Positions 42,427 to 50,490 of a stretch of 64,000 nt of DNA are shown in pieces. Position 1 is the stretch's first letter. Every line of letters begins with the position of its first letter. The notes under the pieces are model-generated. The model was not told the DNA's origin. It saw only the letters and a list, made by a program, of their open reading frames with translations, and made no database searches. Source of the DNA: Melittangium boletus DSM 14713 (GTDB lineage Bacteria > Myxococcota > Myxococcia > Myxococcales > Myxococcaceae); contig NZ_CP022163.1 of assembly GCF_002305855.1 (NCBI RefSeq), positions 7,879,765-7,943,764 on the forward strand. The letters run 5' to 3'. The position numbers and the translations under genes were made by a program.

Positions 42427-44402
42427 GCGGCCTCCAGTCGCACGGCCTCCACGTCCGCGGCCGGCGGCGGGCGCGGGTGGAGGAAGTGGTGGGCCAGGAG
42501 CTGAGTGGAGGCCACGGCGAACAAGGCCATGGTGTCCGCTTCGCTCTCGGCCGCGTTGGGAGCGCGCAGCTTGGCCACCAGCCGCTCCACCTTGCGCGCG
42601 TCGAAGACGCCCGTGGCCGTCACCGCGTCCGGGGCCAGCAGCTCCCGTGCCCACGCGGGGGCCTCGGCGCCCACCAGCGCGCCGACGATCGGGGCGCGGT
42701 AGGGGAACTTGCTCCGCTCCAGGATGGAAGCCGGCACCTTGCCCCGCGAGAAGCGCTTGAGGAGGTGCTTCTCATCCAGTCCGCGCAGCCGGAGTTGCTC
42801 GGGCACGCGCGCGGCGAACTCCATCACCGCCGTGTCCAGGAACGGGAAGCGCCCCTCCACCGCGTTGCCCAGCAGCATCCGGTCGCCCTGCGCGGACAGC
42901 AGGTATCCAGACAGCAGCGTGCGCGCCTCCAGGTACTGCGCCCGCGCCAGCGGCCGCCACCCGGCCACGTGCGCTGGCACCGATGCCAGCACCGACGCCA
43001 CCGGATCCTCGTGCGCCACCTTCGCCGCGAACTCCGGCGCGAGGAAGCGCAGGATGCGGCCACTGTTGGACCAGCGCACCTGGTGCGAAAAAGCCAGGCT
43101 GCCCGGCGTGTCCAGCCCCATGCCGAAGAACTCGCGCAGCAGCTCCACGTTCTGCTGGCTCACCGACAGGGTGGGGTAGAGCTCGCGCAGCAGCAGCGGC
43201 CGGTACTTCGAGCCCGGCTGGCGTGCCCAGAACTGGCGGACCTTCGTCTCCTTGAAGAGGTCGTAGCCGAGGAACATCTCGTCGGACCCCTCACCGGCGA
43301 GGACCACCTTGATGCCGTTCTCCCGGACCCACCCGCTCAGCCGCAGGAAGGGAGCCGGCGCGGTGCGCATCATCACCTGCTCCGCGTGGAAGATGACACG
43401 GGGCAGCAGCGCGCCGATGTCGCCGTCCCGCATCTCCACCACGCGGTGCTCGGTATGCAGCTGCTCCGCCACCGTGGCCTGGTGCCGCCGCTCGTCGAAG
43501 CGCGCGTGCGCGAAGCCCACGGAGAAGGTGCGCAGCGTGCCGCCCAGCTGCCGCTGCGCCAGCGCGCACAGCAGGCTGGAGTCCAGGCCGCCCGACAGGT
43601 ACGCCGCCACCGGCACGTCCGCGCGCAGCCGCAGCCGCACCGCCTTCTCCAGCACCGCGCCGAGCTCCTCCAGCAGGCGCGGCGCGTCCTCCACCGGCTC
43701 CGGCGTCACGCCGAAGTCCAGGTCCCAGTAGCGGTGGACGTCCAGCGTCCCGTCCTTCAGCCGTGCGGTGTGCGCGGGCGGCAGCAGCGATACGCCCTCG
43801 AAGCAGGTGCGCGGCGCCACCGGCGACCAGAGTTGGAACGTCTGCTTGAGGCCTCGCGCATCCAGCGCCGGCGTCACCAGGCCGCCCGCGAAGAGGGCCT
43901 TGGCCTCCGAGGCGAAGGCCACGTGTCCGTCCGGGAGCCACGCGTAGTACAGCGGGCAGATGCCCACGCGGTCGCGCGACAGGCACAGCGTGCGATCACG
44001 CGGATCCCACAACGCGAAGGCCCACTGCCCTTCGAAGCGGCGCACGCAGTCGATGCCCCACTGGAGATACGCCGCGAGGATGACCTCCGTGTCCGAGCGG
44101 GTTCGGAACGCATACCCGCCCGAGAGCTGCTCGCGCAACTCCACGTGGTTGAAGATCTCTCCGTTGAAGACGACGGTGAGGCCGGTGGCCTTGTCCCGCA
44201 TGGGTTGGTGGCCGCTGGCCACGTCCACGATGGACAGTCGCGTGTGCCCCAAGGCCACGCCGTCCAGGAGGAGCGCCCGCTGCGCGTCCGGCCCCCGGTG
44301 CTTGATGCTGGCGGTCATGCGGCGGAGCCGCCCGGCATGCATGCTCCGCGCGGCTGCGGCGCCCCCACCCGCCGGGAAGGTGAAACCCGTGATGCCGCAC
44401 AT
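42423..44402 (-). CDS. Asparagine synthase-type amidotransferase
   Basis: 659 residues: Cys2-type class II glutamine amidotransferase domain (MCGITGF; SIKHRGPDAQ; VVFNGEIFNH) followed by an AsnB synthetase domain with the PP-loop SGGLDSS (270-276) and GEGSDEMFLGY. It would use glutamine-derived ammonia and ATP to amidate a carboxylate. Housekeeping AsnB makes asparagine. Homologues in polysaccharide and exosortase loci are thought to amidate glycan or lipid intermediates, and the operon here (ACP, acyl-AMP ligase, acyltransferases) favours the latter. It starts 6 bases after the ACP stop. Confidence 0.9.
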   Translation of the reverse strand: MCGITGFTFPAGGGAAAARSMHAGRLRRMTASIKHRGPDAQRALLLDGVALGHTRLSIVDVASGHQPMRDKATGLTVVFNGEIFNHVELREQLSGGYAFRTRSDTEVILAAYLQWGIDCVRRFEGQWAFALWDPRDRTLCLSRDRVGICPLYYAWLPDGHVAFASEAKALFAGGLVTPALDARGLKQTFQLWSPVAPRTCFEGVSLLPPAHTARLKDGTLDVHRYWDLDFGVTPEPVEDAPRLLEELGAVLEKAVRLRLRADVPVAAYLSGGLDSSLLCALAQRQLGGTLRTFSVGFAHARFDERRHQATVAEQLHTEHRVVEMRDGDIGALLPRVIFHAEQVMMRTAPAPFLRLSGWVRENGIKVVLAGEGSDEMFLGYDLFKETKVRQFWARQPGSKYRPLLLRELYPTLSVSQQNVELLREFFGMGLDTPGSLAFSHQVRWSNSGRILRFLAPEFAAKVAHEDPVASVLASVPAHVAGWRPLARAQYLEARTLLSGYLLSAQGDRMLLGNAVEGRFPFLDTAVMEFAARVPEQLRLRGLDEKHLLKRFSRGKVPASILERSKFPYRAPIVGALVGAEAPAWARELLAPDAVTATGVFDARKVERLVAKLRAPNAAESEADTMALFAVASTQLLAHHFLHPRPPPAADVEAVRLEAA

Positions 44403-44408
44403 GCCGGG

Positions 44409-44660
44409 TCAGCTCTGCTTCCGCGGGCTCGACTGCTTGTGGCCCACGAAGGCCACCACGCGCGAGAGCGAGTCCAGGTTCTCCGGCACCAATTCCGTGT
44501 CCTCCAGCTTGATGCCGAACTCCGTCTCGATGAACGCCACCAACTCCATCATGCCCGTGGAGTCGATGAGGCCCTTGCGGAGGAACGAGTCGTCGTCCCC
44601 GAAGTCGTCCACGAAGAAGGTATCGACGATGAAGTTCCGGATGCGATCACGAACGCTCAC
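44409..44660 (-). CDS. Acyl carrier protein
   Basis: 83 residues, acidic four-helix ACP. The phosphopantetheine-attachment serine is Ser34 in LIDSTGMMELV, a common variant of DSL. FVDDFGDDDSFLRKG before it and EDLDS-like ENLDSLSRVVAFV after it fit helices I and III. A free-standing ACP next to an acyl-AMP ligase and two acyltransferase-like proteins suggests it carries the acyl group this operon adds to its target. It is not a fatty-acid-synthesis ACP by context (no fab genes). Confidence 0.9.
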   Translation of the reverse strand: MSVRDRIRNFIVDTFFVDDFGDDDSFLRKGLIDSTGMMELVAFIETEFGIKLEDTELVPENLDSLSRVVAFVGHKQSSPRKQS

Positions 44661-44691
44661 GATTCAATCCTGTTTGAAATGCGTGTGTGAG

Positions 44692-45279
44692 TCAGGACCC
44701 CGGCGCGCGCGACACCAGATCCAGGCTCATGCTGCGCGCCGGGTTTCCCATGGCCATCGAGTCGGGCGGCACATCCTGGGTGACGATGCTGCCCGCGGCG
44801 ACCACCGAGCGTGCACCGATGCGCACGCCTGGCATGAGGATGGCGCCATGGGCAATCCAGACATCGTCCTCGATGATGATGGGCGCGGTGCGCTGGCCAT
44901 CCCGGTCGCTGATGCGCACGAACGAGCCGAACATGCACCGGTCGCCAATACGCACGGATTCCCAGGCCTCCAGGGACACGCCGTAGTTGAAGTGGCAGCG
45001 GGAGCCCACGGTGAGCCGGGCGTCGGGATGGCAGGTGAGGGTGGTGGGCAGCATGCCACCCTTGAAGGTGAGCTTCTGGCCCAACTCCATCCAGCCCTGG
45101 TTGTTCACCTGCACGTGGCCGTAAGCGCGCACGCCCCACCCCTTGAGGCAGGAGCGGAAGAGCCATTGCGCGCGCACCATGCCCACCGCGTATTGGGGGA
45201 GGGGCCGGAGTTGGGCGCGCATCTCCGAGAACCGCGCCCGCACGGACGCGGACCGGGTGGGAAGAAGCTGGGCAATCAT
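44692..45279 (-). CDS. Left-handed beta-helix acyltransferase 1
   Basis: 195 residues. The last two-thirds are hexapeptide repeats ending with the family signature IIIEDDVWIAHGAILMPGV followed by IGARSVVAAGSIVTQDVP and GNPARSM, as in WcaF/CysE/LacA-type O-acetyltransferases. A catalytic His (IAHGA) is in the usual place. The N-terminal third (residues 1-60) is helical and specific to this protein. It overlaps the upstream beta-helix gene by ATGA at 45276-45279 and lies 31 bases before the ACP. The acceptor is unknown; a sugar of a surface polysaccharide is likely. Confidence 0.85.
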   Translation of the reverse strand: MIAQLLPTRSASVRARFSEMRAQLRPLPQYAVGMVRAQWLFRSCLKGWGVRAYGHVQVNNQGWMELGQKLTFKGGMLPTTLTCHPDARLTVGSRCHFNYGVSLEAWESVRIGDRCMFGSFVRISDRDGQRTAPIIIEDDVWIAHGAILMPGVRIGARSVVAAGSIVTQDVPPDSMAMGNPARSMSLDLVSRAPGS

Positions 45280-45818
45280 CCAACCACCTCCCGGCGGATC
45301 ATCCGCGCGGGCCATCCCCCGACCGCTGTGTCGGCGGGAATGCGTCGCGAGACGACAGTACCCGGTGCCACGCTGGCCCCTTTTTGAAGGTGGGTGCCCG
45401 GCAGCAGGATGGCGCGGCTGCCTACCTTCACGGATTCCTCGATGAGCAGGGGCACGGACGACGGGCGCTCGTGACGGTTGCCACGCAGCGGGTGGTAGTG
45501 GTTGTCCATCACCTTGCACCAGGAACCCAGGCGGCTCCGGGCGCCCACGGTGACGCATTCCTGCGCCTCGATGGAGGTGCCCCCTTCGATGGTCACCTCG
45601 TCCTCCAGGACGATGCGGCCCCCGCGCTGGGCGTGCAACTCGATGGGGGCGATGCGGCCGTCGAGCACCACGCGGGTGCCCACGCACACCTCGCCCTCGC
45701 CGTGGATCCACACCCGGCCCAACACCGTGGGCGAGGCGCCCACCATGCGGCAGCGGCGCAACTTCAGGCGCGAGATGAGTGTGTCCAACTCTTGCGTCAG
45801 TGGAAGGGACAGGGTCAT
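45276..45818 (-). CDS. Left-handed beta-helix acyltransferase 2
   Basis: 180 residues, hexapeptide-repeat protein (IVLEDEVTIEGGTSIEAQE; VTVGARSRLGSWCKVMDNHYHP; VPLLIEESVKVGSRAILLPGT). The loop DNHYHPLRGNRHERPS is extended and His-rich, and the candidate catalytic histidines lie there. It ends GGWPARMIRREVVG, the usual final helix. The ATG at 45818 is four bases after the SGNH hydrolase stop. Its function is probably acyl or acetyl transfer to a sugar; it is clearly a distant paralogue of the next gene. Confidence 0.83.
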   Translation of the reverse strand: MTLSLPLTQELDTLISRLKLRRCRMVGASPTVLGRVWIHGEGEVCVGTRVVLDGRIAPIELHAQRGGRIVLEDEVTIEGGTSIEAQECVTVGARSRLGSWCKVMDNHYHPLRGNRHERPSSVPLLIEESVKVGSRAILLPGTHLQKGASVAPGTVVSRRIPADTAVGGWPARMIRREVVG

Positions 45819-45822
45819 GGCA

Positions 45823-46683
45823 TCACGGTCCGGCCTGAGCGGCCACCTGCGAGGGTTGCGGCAGTGCTGCCAGGAAGGTGACGAGGGCCGAGGCGAGGCG
45901 CGCCTGCCCCGCGGCGTTGAGGTGGCCGCCGTCGTCCGAGTACTCGGGCACCATCGCCGGGTAGAGGCGGCCGTTGAACTCATACATCTCGGGTGTGCCG
46001 TCGGAGCGGGTGGACTCCAGCGCGGCCAGGTCGAACAGCGGTTCCTTGCTGGTGTACGTCTGGCGCAGCAACGCGTTGAAGGCCTCGCGCGTGACGTTCT
46101 CTCCCATGCCCCACGCAGGGCGGCCCATCAATTCCTTGATCCAGGCCTTGGCGCCACGCTGCACGGTGGTGAGTGGCACGGTGGCGTGCACGAAGGTGAC
46201 ACCCGGGTGGCGTGCCTTCAGCCCGACCAGGGTGGCGCGGTACTTCTCGAAGAGAGCCTTCGCGTCCGTCGTGCTGTTGAAGTCGATGTAGCAGAACTTG
46301 AAGAAGGCCACGTCCGCCCCCTGCGCCATCCCTTCGTCCATCAGCTTCTCGAAGTGGGTGATCTTCGTCTCGGGTTGCTCGTTATGGCCCACCATCGCGT
46401 GGGCCAGCGTGCCGGGCGCTAGGGGGGTGGAAGGGTCGCTCACCTCCACGATGCGCGGCGCCGGGCTCCCCTGGGTCGACAGATGCCGCATTCCATCCAG
46501 GATGTTCCCTCCCACGGACTGGTGCCCGAAGAAGACGCGGCGGTGGGTCAACTTCTCCAGGCTCGCTCGAGTCTCTTCGGAAGGGGTTGGCTCCATCGCG
46601 TTCGCCTCATGGATTGCCAGGAATAGTACCCCCGGGAGAACCAGGGCACCCACTCGTATGAAAATGGTCCAGCGAGAATGCAT
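45823..46683 (-). CDS. Secreted SGNH/GDSL-like hydrolase
   Basis: About 286 residues from the ATG at 46683, with a signal peptide (TIFIRVGALVLPGVLFLAI to EANA). It begins the mature part with KLTHRRVFFGHQSVGGNILDG, where the nucleophile block is replaced by GHQSVGG (Ser in H-Q-S-V-G). It ends with DGGHLNAAGQARLASAL, the D-x-x-H block of the SGNH family. Likely a periplasmic or surface esterase or acyltransferase acting on glycans, and the first gene of the operon. A TTG start at 46737 with GGAG upstream is an alternative that would add a basic 18-residue leader. Confidence 0.75.
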   Translation of the reverse strand: MHSRWTIFIRVGALVLPGVLFLAIHEANAMEPTPSEETRASLEKLTHRRVFFGHQSVGGNILDGMRHLSTQGSPAPRIVEVSDPSTPLAPGTLAHAMVGHNEQPETKITHFEKLMDEGMAQGADVAFFKFCYIDFNSTTDAKALFEKYRATLVGLKARHPGVTFVHATVPLTTVQRGAKAWIKELMGRPAWGMGENVTREAFNALLRQTYTSKEPLFDLAALESTRSDGTPEMYEFNGRLYPAMVPEYSDDGGHLNAAGQARLASALVTFLAALPQPSQVAAQAGP

Positions 46684-46909
46684 GAGAGCGTTTAAACCCT
46701 TCCCGAGCCAAACGTCAAACACCCAACGGTCACTCAATGGCGTTTCTCCAACCAGGAAGTAAGGGTTTTCTGGGAGCCTTGGATTTCAGGACGAACGGCA
46801 GATAGCCGTTGTCCCAGACGGCGTTCCCGCGCTGGGTGGATTGCCTGTCTTTCTTATCTTCCCGCTCGGGGCCGAGGCGGGCCATTCTCCAAGCTTCAGT
46901 GCTCATGGG

Positions 46910-47197
46910 TGAGCCAGGCTCGAACCACCCCGCGGGGTGTCTCCCTTTTCAGTGATTTGCGGCGACTCAGCTTGGGCCGGCGACCTACGCTTCCCCGCGC
47001 ACCACACCTTGGACGCGGCTATTCCAGGCGTAGTAGCCCGGGCGCGACACGCCCAACGGCCGACGCATGAAGCGCACCCGTCGGACTGCCTTGGCCTTGA
47101 ACTCCGCGTTGAAACTCCGCCTCTTCCTTCTCTCCATCGACACTACCTCTCGTGTCGCCGACTTATGCGGTATGTCCACTAAAACGGGGCTGGCTCA
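46910..47197 (-). mobile_element. Decayed IS3-family element
   Basis: Inverted ends TGAGCCAGGCTCG (from 46910) and, on the minus strand from 47197, TGAGCCAGCCCCGTTTTAGTGG bound the relic. Inside, the minus strand reads MERRKRRSFNAEFKAKAVRR, the start of an IS3-type OrfA, then jumps in frame to LGVSRPGYYAWNSR, the start of OrfB. A deletion has thus removed most of both genes, leaving 288 bases. It lies just upstream of the acyl-transfer operon. Confidence 0.8.
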
Positions 47198-47579
47198 TTC
47201 CGCGGCTTCTCCCATCGTCCGGTCGTCAACAACAATAAGGAGGAGGGCTCGAGGCAAGTTATGCAGATGTTTTTTCCATGAGGCGAGAATTCGGATCCGT
47301 CGGGCGCAAGACGCCGTGATCAGAAGGATAGGGGCCGTGTTGGGGGGAAGGGCTGGTGCGGAGGGGCCGAGGAGGGCTGCTGACGGGCCCCCGGGCTGTG
47401 TGCCAGGCCGGTGGAGCGGCCGTGCAGTCCCCTTCAGGTACACGCCAGCCCATGCGGCCCATCCCGCAGATCCAGTTCCTGCACCGCGCTCTCCCGCGCC
47501 TCGGGCGACAGGTGCGCATACCTCACCTCAAGCACGCGAACACAGCCGAGACGTTACGCTTCTGCATGATGAGGGCGCC

Positions 47580-47697
47580 CTCAAGGCTGACCTATCCTGA
47601 AGTGCCGCCGAAGGTGGAGTATCGTCTCAGCGAATGGGGCCTGCCGCTTTGTCCCGGGCTGGACGCCATTCTCGCCTGGGCGGAACGTCGACCCGGA
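47580..47697 (+). pseudogene. HxlR-type regulator, C-terminal fragment
   Basis: Encodes YPEVPPKVEYRLSEWG, then LCPGLDAILAWAERRPG, the end of the winged-helix domain of HxlR-family transcription regulators. The N-terminal two-thirds are missing; 47198-47579 shows no recognisable coding sequence. It is in frame with the next lipoprotein gene with no stop between, which makes a spuriously long reading frame. Probably left after an IS-mediated deletion. Confidence 0.7.
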
Positions 47698-47757
47698 ATT
47701 TGGCTTCCGGATTGCGACCCGGACGAAGTCCCCGTCACAACAGAGAGGATAACCGCC

Positions 47758-48735
47758 GTGCCGAGACAGCCGCGAATGCTGACCCTGTTGCTGACGGCGA
47801 TGGTGCCAGCGCTGATCGGCATGGCCGGGTGCGACCGCGCCGCGGCCCAGGTCCAGGCGAACTTGACCCAGCGGGCGGCGGACGTTGGCGGTGGAACAGC
47901 CTCGGCGCTCCGGGCCCGGATCGCGCCGCCGCATGACGAGACGGTAGCGGCCTATCGGCAGTCCGGTGCGGTCAACGCGAGCGCACACCAACTCACCGAT
48001 CGGGAATGGACGCTGGTCGAACGCGCCATCGCCGACTTGCCTCCGCTGCACCGGGACGTCCTCGAACGACGCCTCGCCCGGCTCAGCTTCATCGACGCGC
48101 CGTCAAGCGCAGGGACCGCCCTGACCCGCGCGTACGACGGTCCTGATGGCGGACCGCTCTTCGACATCACGCTCCGCGCCGACGTGCTCGACAAGTCGCT
48201 CAGCGAATTTCTCACGGAGAAGGAGTCGATGCTTTTTACCGATGACGGCTCCGGTTATAGCGTCCGTCTCTCGGCAGGCCGTGCACCGGCCCTGACCTAT
48301 CTGCTTCTGCACGAAGCGACCCATGTGGTTGACCGAACCCTTGGCGTTTCGACGGATGTGCGCCCGTTCAGCGCCCTATGGGTGGATTACCGCGACCTCG
48401 CCGCCCCCTATGCGACCGGGCCCATGGGCGTCACGACCTATCGGCGGGGTCGACCGATCCCGCTCGCCGAGAGCCCAGAGCTGTACAAGGCGCTCGGCGC
48501 CTCGCCGTTCGTGTCCTTGTATGCCACCGCGTCCGCCGGCGAGGACCTGGCCGAGTTGGCCGCCTGGAGCCACCTGGGCCGGTTGCACATCCCGCTGACC
48601 GTTGAGGTCCGCGATGCGACGGGACGCGCGATCGTCACGGTAGAGCCGTTGAGGTCGCCCGCCGTCCAGGCGCGTTTCGCTGTTGCCGACGCCGTGCTCG
48701 CCCGCGCCGCGGCCAAGCCGTCGCAGACGCCTTAG
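47758..48735 (+). CDS. Lipoprotein with HEXXH metallopeptidase motif
   Basis: 325 residues from GTG 47758, with AGAGAGGA upstream. Signal peptide and lipobox GMAGC (Cys25). The mature protein is helical at first (TDREWTLVERAIADLPPLHRD), then has the zinc-peptidase-like motif HEATH (His185, Glu186, His189) in YLLLHEATHVVDRTLG. Possible third ligands lie about 20-75 residues later (DYRDLAAPY; EDLAELAAWSHLG). I recognise no named family. It sits between IS relics and a truncated hxlR gene, and its codon usage is looser than that of its neighbours, so recent arrival is likely. The longer upstream frame is an artefact of the hxlR fragment. Confidence 0.75.
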   Translation: MPRQPRMLTLLLTAMVPALIGMAGCDRAAAQVQANLTQRAADVGGGTASALRARIAPPHDETVAAYRQSGAVNASAHQLTDREWTLVERAIADLPPLHRDVLERRLARLSFIDAPSSAGTALTRAYDGPDGGPLFDITLRADVLDKSLSEFLTEKESMLFTDDGSGYSVRLSAGRAPALTYLLLHEATHVVDRTLGVSTDVRPFSALWVDYRDLAAPYATGPMGVTTYRRGRPIPLAESPELYKALGASPFVSLYATASAGEDLAELAAWSHLGRLHIPLTVEVRDATGRAIVTVEPLRSPAVQARFAVADAVLARAAAKPSQTP

Positions 48736-48794
48736 AGAGCATTAGGAAGGACAGGAGCCCTCGTGGGCGTAGCGGGCGGGAGCAGAGCGGGAGG

Positions 48795-48912
48795 TGAGCC
48801 TGCCCCGTTTTAGGCTCTCCCGCACTTCAGGGCCGAGGCAGTCAAACTGGTGCGCGAGGGCAGCAAGAGCCTGCCCCAGGTGGCCAAGGACTTGGACTTG
48901 ACCGAGTCGGCG
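48795..48912 (+). mobile_element. IS3-type relic (end plus OrfA fragment)
   Basis: Starts with TGAGCCTGCCCC at 48795, a terminus shared with 27866. It is followed by FRAEAVKLVREGSKSLPQVA and KDLDLTES, the helix-turn-helix part of an IS3 OrfA, here joined directly to the end by deletion. The rest of the element is absent. Downstream, 48913-49189 contains no gene that I can support. Confidence 0.75.
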
Positions 48913-49189
48913 CCACGCTCGCCTCCTCTGCTCCTACTTGGGGGCGCGTCACGCTCCTCTCCTCCTCACCTGCTTGGGGGAACGGAACTTGGCGAGTTCG
49001 GCCGTGAGAGCCTCCAACTCCTGCTGCCGCCTCGGGGTGAGCACGTCGTCGGCCTTGACGTTGTTCACATCCTTCCCTGGATTGTCGAAAGGGGATGAGC
49101 GAGCCATGAAGGCACACCTCTCGTGGCCTGGCATACCTGCCAGCGGCGAGTCAGGCCTTCGGTCGAGGTGGATGAGGACCATGTTCGCC

Positions 49190-49999
49190 TCAATGGGAGA
49201 GCGGCCAAGCCTCCGCTTTGAACCACTCGGGATGATGAAGGGTGACATCCCCGCGGGAGCCAGGCGCGCCTTGGAGCTCGTGCCCAGGGAGCAGGGTGAC
49301 GTCAGGCCGAGCCACCAGCAGTGCACGAACTTGATTGCGCACGTCAGCCGCGCGCTGGGAGTCCACCGCGACACGCTCCACGTTGTCAGAATGCAGCCAT
49401 TCTCGGTGAACAACGGCATCGCCGGTGAGGAGCACCGGCCCCCCCGGTAGGGCGAGGAGAGCCATGACGTCCTCCCGCGCATGGCCACCGCCACGCAGCA
49501 GCACGACGCTGCCATCTCCGAACAAGTCGAGCGAGGCATCGAAAGGCGGGAGGGCGCGCGTGTCGTGGAAGTCCACTTCGCGCCAACGAGGCACCGACAG
49601 GCCCAGCACCTTGCCGGCCGTTCCCAGCCCACCGATGAAGGTCGCGCCCTCGAAGGACGCGGTGGCGCCAATGTGATCGTCGTGCAGGTGCGAGATGATG
49701 ACCCATCGGGCGCGGGCTGGCTCCAGTCCGGCCTCTCGCATCTGTGCGTCGAGCGTCCTTCCCTCGCGTCCGCGGCTCTCGAAGAGCCAGCGCATCGGCA
49801 CAGGCAGAGCGGACTCGCCCTCTCGGGCGACGGACGTGGAGAGCCCGCAGTCGAACACAATGAGCCCTTCTCGCGGATGTTCGATCACGAAGGCAGGAGC
49901 CGGCCGCCATGGGCGGTGCTCACCGACCAGGAGCGCCGACATGCGGTTCATTCCCGTGTTGAAGACGTGGAGCCGAAGACCGGCCACCGCCGCGGGCAT
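49190..49999 (-). CDS. Metallo-beta-lactamase-fold hydrolase, AHL-lactonase-like
   Basis: About 269 residues from the ATG at 49999. The zinc-binding signature is HLHDDHIGA, followed by GGGHARED (third His), LLTGDAVVH (bridging Asp) and a final LLPGHE. This set and the starting strand LRLHVFNTG match the N-acyl-homoserine-lactone lactonase branch, enzymes that open the lactone ring of quorum signals. An ATG at 50071 or GTG at 50095 extends the frame, but that extra part is encoded by a dispersed repeat (50014-50072), so I prefer the internal start. The substrate is inferred only; related members hydrolyse other lactones. Confidence 0.8.
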   Translation of the reverse strand: MPAAVAGLRLHVFNTGMNRMSALLVGEHRPWRPAPAFVIEHPREGLIVFDCGLSTSVAREGESALPVPMRWLFESRGREGRTLDAQMREAGLEPARARWVIISHLHDDHIGATASFEGATFIGGLGTAGKVLGLSVPRWREVDFHDTRALPPFDASLDLFGDGSVVLLRGGGHAREDVMALLALPGGPVLLTGDAVVHREWLHSDNVERVAVDSQRAADVRNQVRALLVARPDVTLLPGHELQGAPGSRGDVTLHHPEWFKAEAWPLSH

Positions 50000-50013
50000 C
50001 GGATAGGGACCCG

Positions 50014-50072
50014 AGGAAGGGTGTCCAGGAAGGGTGTCAGACGATTCGTAGGAGACGAGGTGTCGAATCATC
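50014..50072. repeat. REP-like dispersed repeat, copy A
   Basis: Contains two GGAAGGGTGTC/GGAAGGGTGTC-like units followed by AGACGATTCGTA and GAGACGAGGTGTCGAA. The same order occurs at 56695-56766 (three GGGAAAGGTGTC units, AGACGATTTGTA, GGCGAGATGTCGGAA). The copies are about 80 percent alike by eye over 50 bases and lie outside other insertion-sequence ends. A RAYT transposase is 420 bases away. Confidence 0.65.
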
Positions 50073-50340
50073 AGATCTTCCCAGAAGAAAAACACTGGGA
50101 TCGGCGGATTGGATGATCATCCCTACGTCACCTCACTCAAGGCAGAGCGCGCCGATGTGGCCCGCGTCCTGCTTGCCTGGATGCTCACCGCGAGCCCCAG
50201 CGCTCACCGCGAGGCGCCCGTCGATGTGTCCGGCCTGAACACTCGTCACGAGCCCCCGCGCTCGCCACGAGGCCCGCCTCGAGGTGTCCGACGTGTCCGG
50301 CTGGATACGCGCCACCAGCCCCACCGCTCACCACCCGCCA
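50073..50340. other. Gene-free interval before the RAYT gene
   Basis: No credible gene. It contains loosely repeated phrases around GTGTCCGGC and CACGAGGC (50220-50330), each with short internal palindromes such as CTCGTCACGAG-type pairs, consistent with eroded REP-type sequence. Confidence 0.4.
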
Positions 50341-50356
50341 GAGGTGTCAAAGGATT
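50341..50356 (+). repeat. Left inverted repeat of the RAYT unit
   Basis: GAGGTGTCAAAGGAT; its inverted partner is at 51413-51427 (TTCTTTGACACCCTC). The two share TGTCAAAG and the flanking GAGG and bracket the transposase gene. Related TCCTTTGAC(A/G)C words occur at 56770-56812. Confidence 0.55.
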
Positions 50357-50490
50357 TGAAACGAGAGACCCGAACCAGAACGAGGCTCGGCGTGGACGGT
50401 TGAACCCACCCCCTTCAAATGCTTCCGCGGACTTGCGAGTTGGCGCGCACGGTGCATCTGGCCTATCGGAACGCAAGCAGGGGGAGGGGG

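Noticed and set aside
47356..48735. 459-residue frame as a fused HxlR regulator-lipoprotein
   Set aside because: The HxlR part is only a fragment and a lipobox signal peptide with its own ribosome-binding site starts at 47758.
48913..49189. Minus-strand frame reading LTPRRQQELEALTAELAKF as a possible gene fragment
   Set aside because: No start or stop context and no family that I can name; could be eroded transposase but not supportable.
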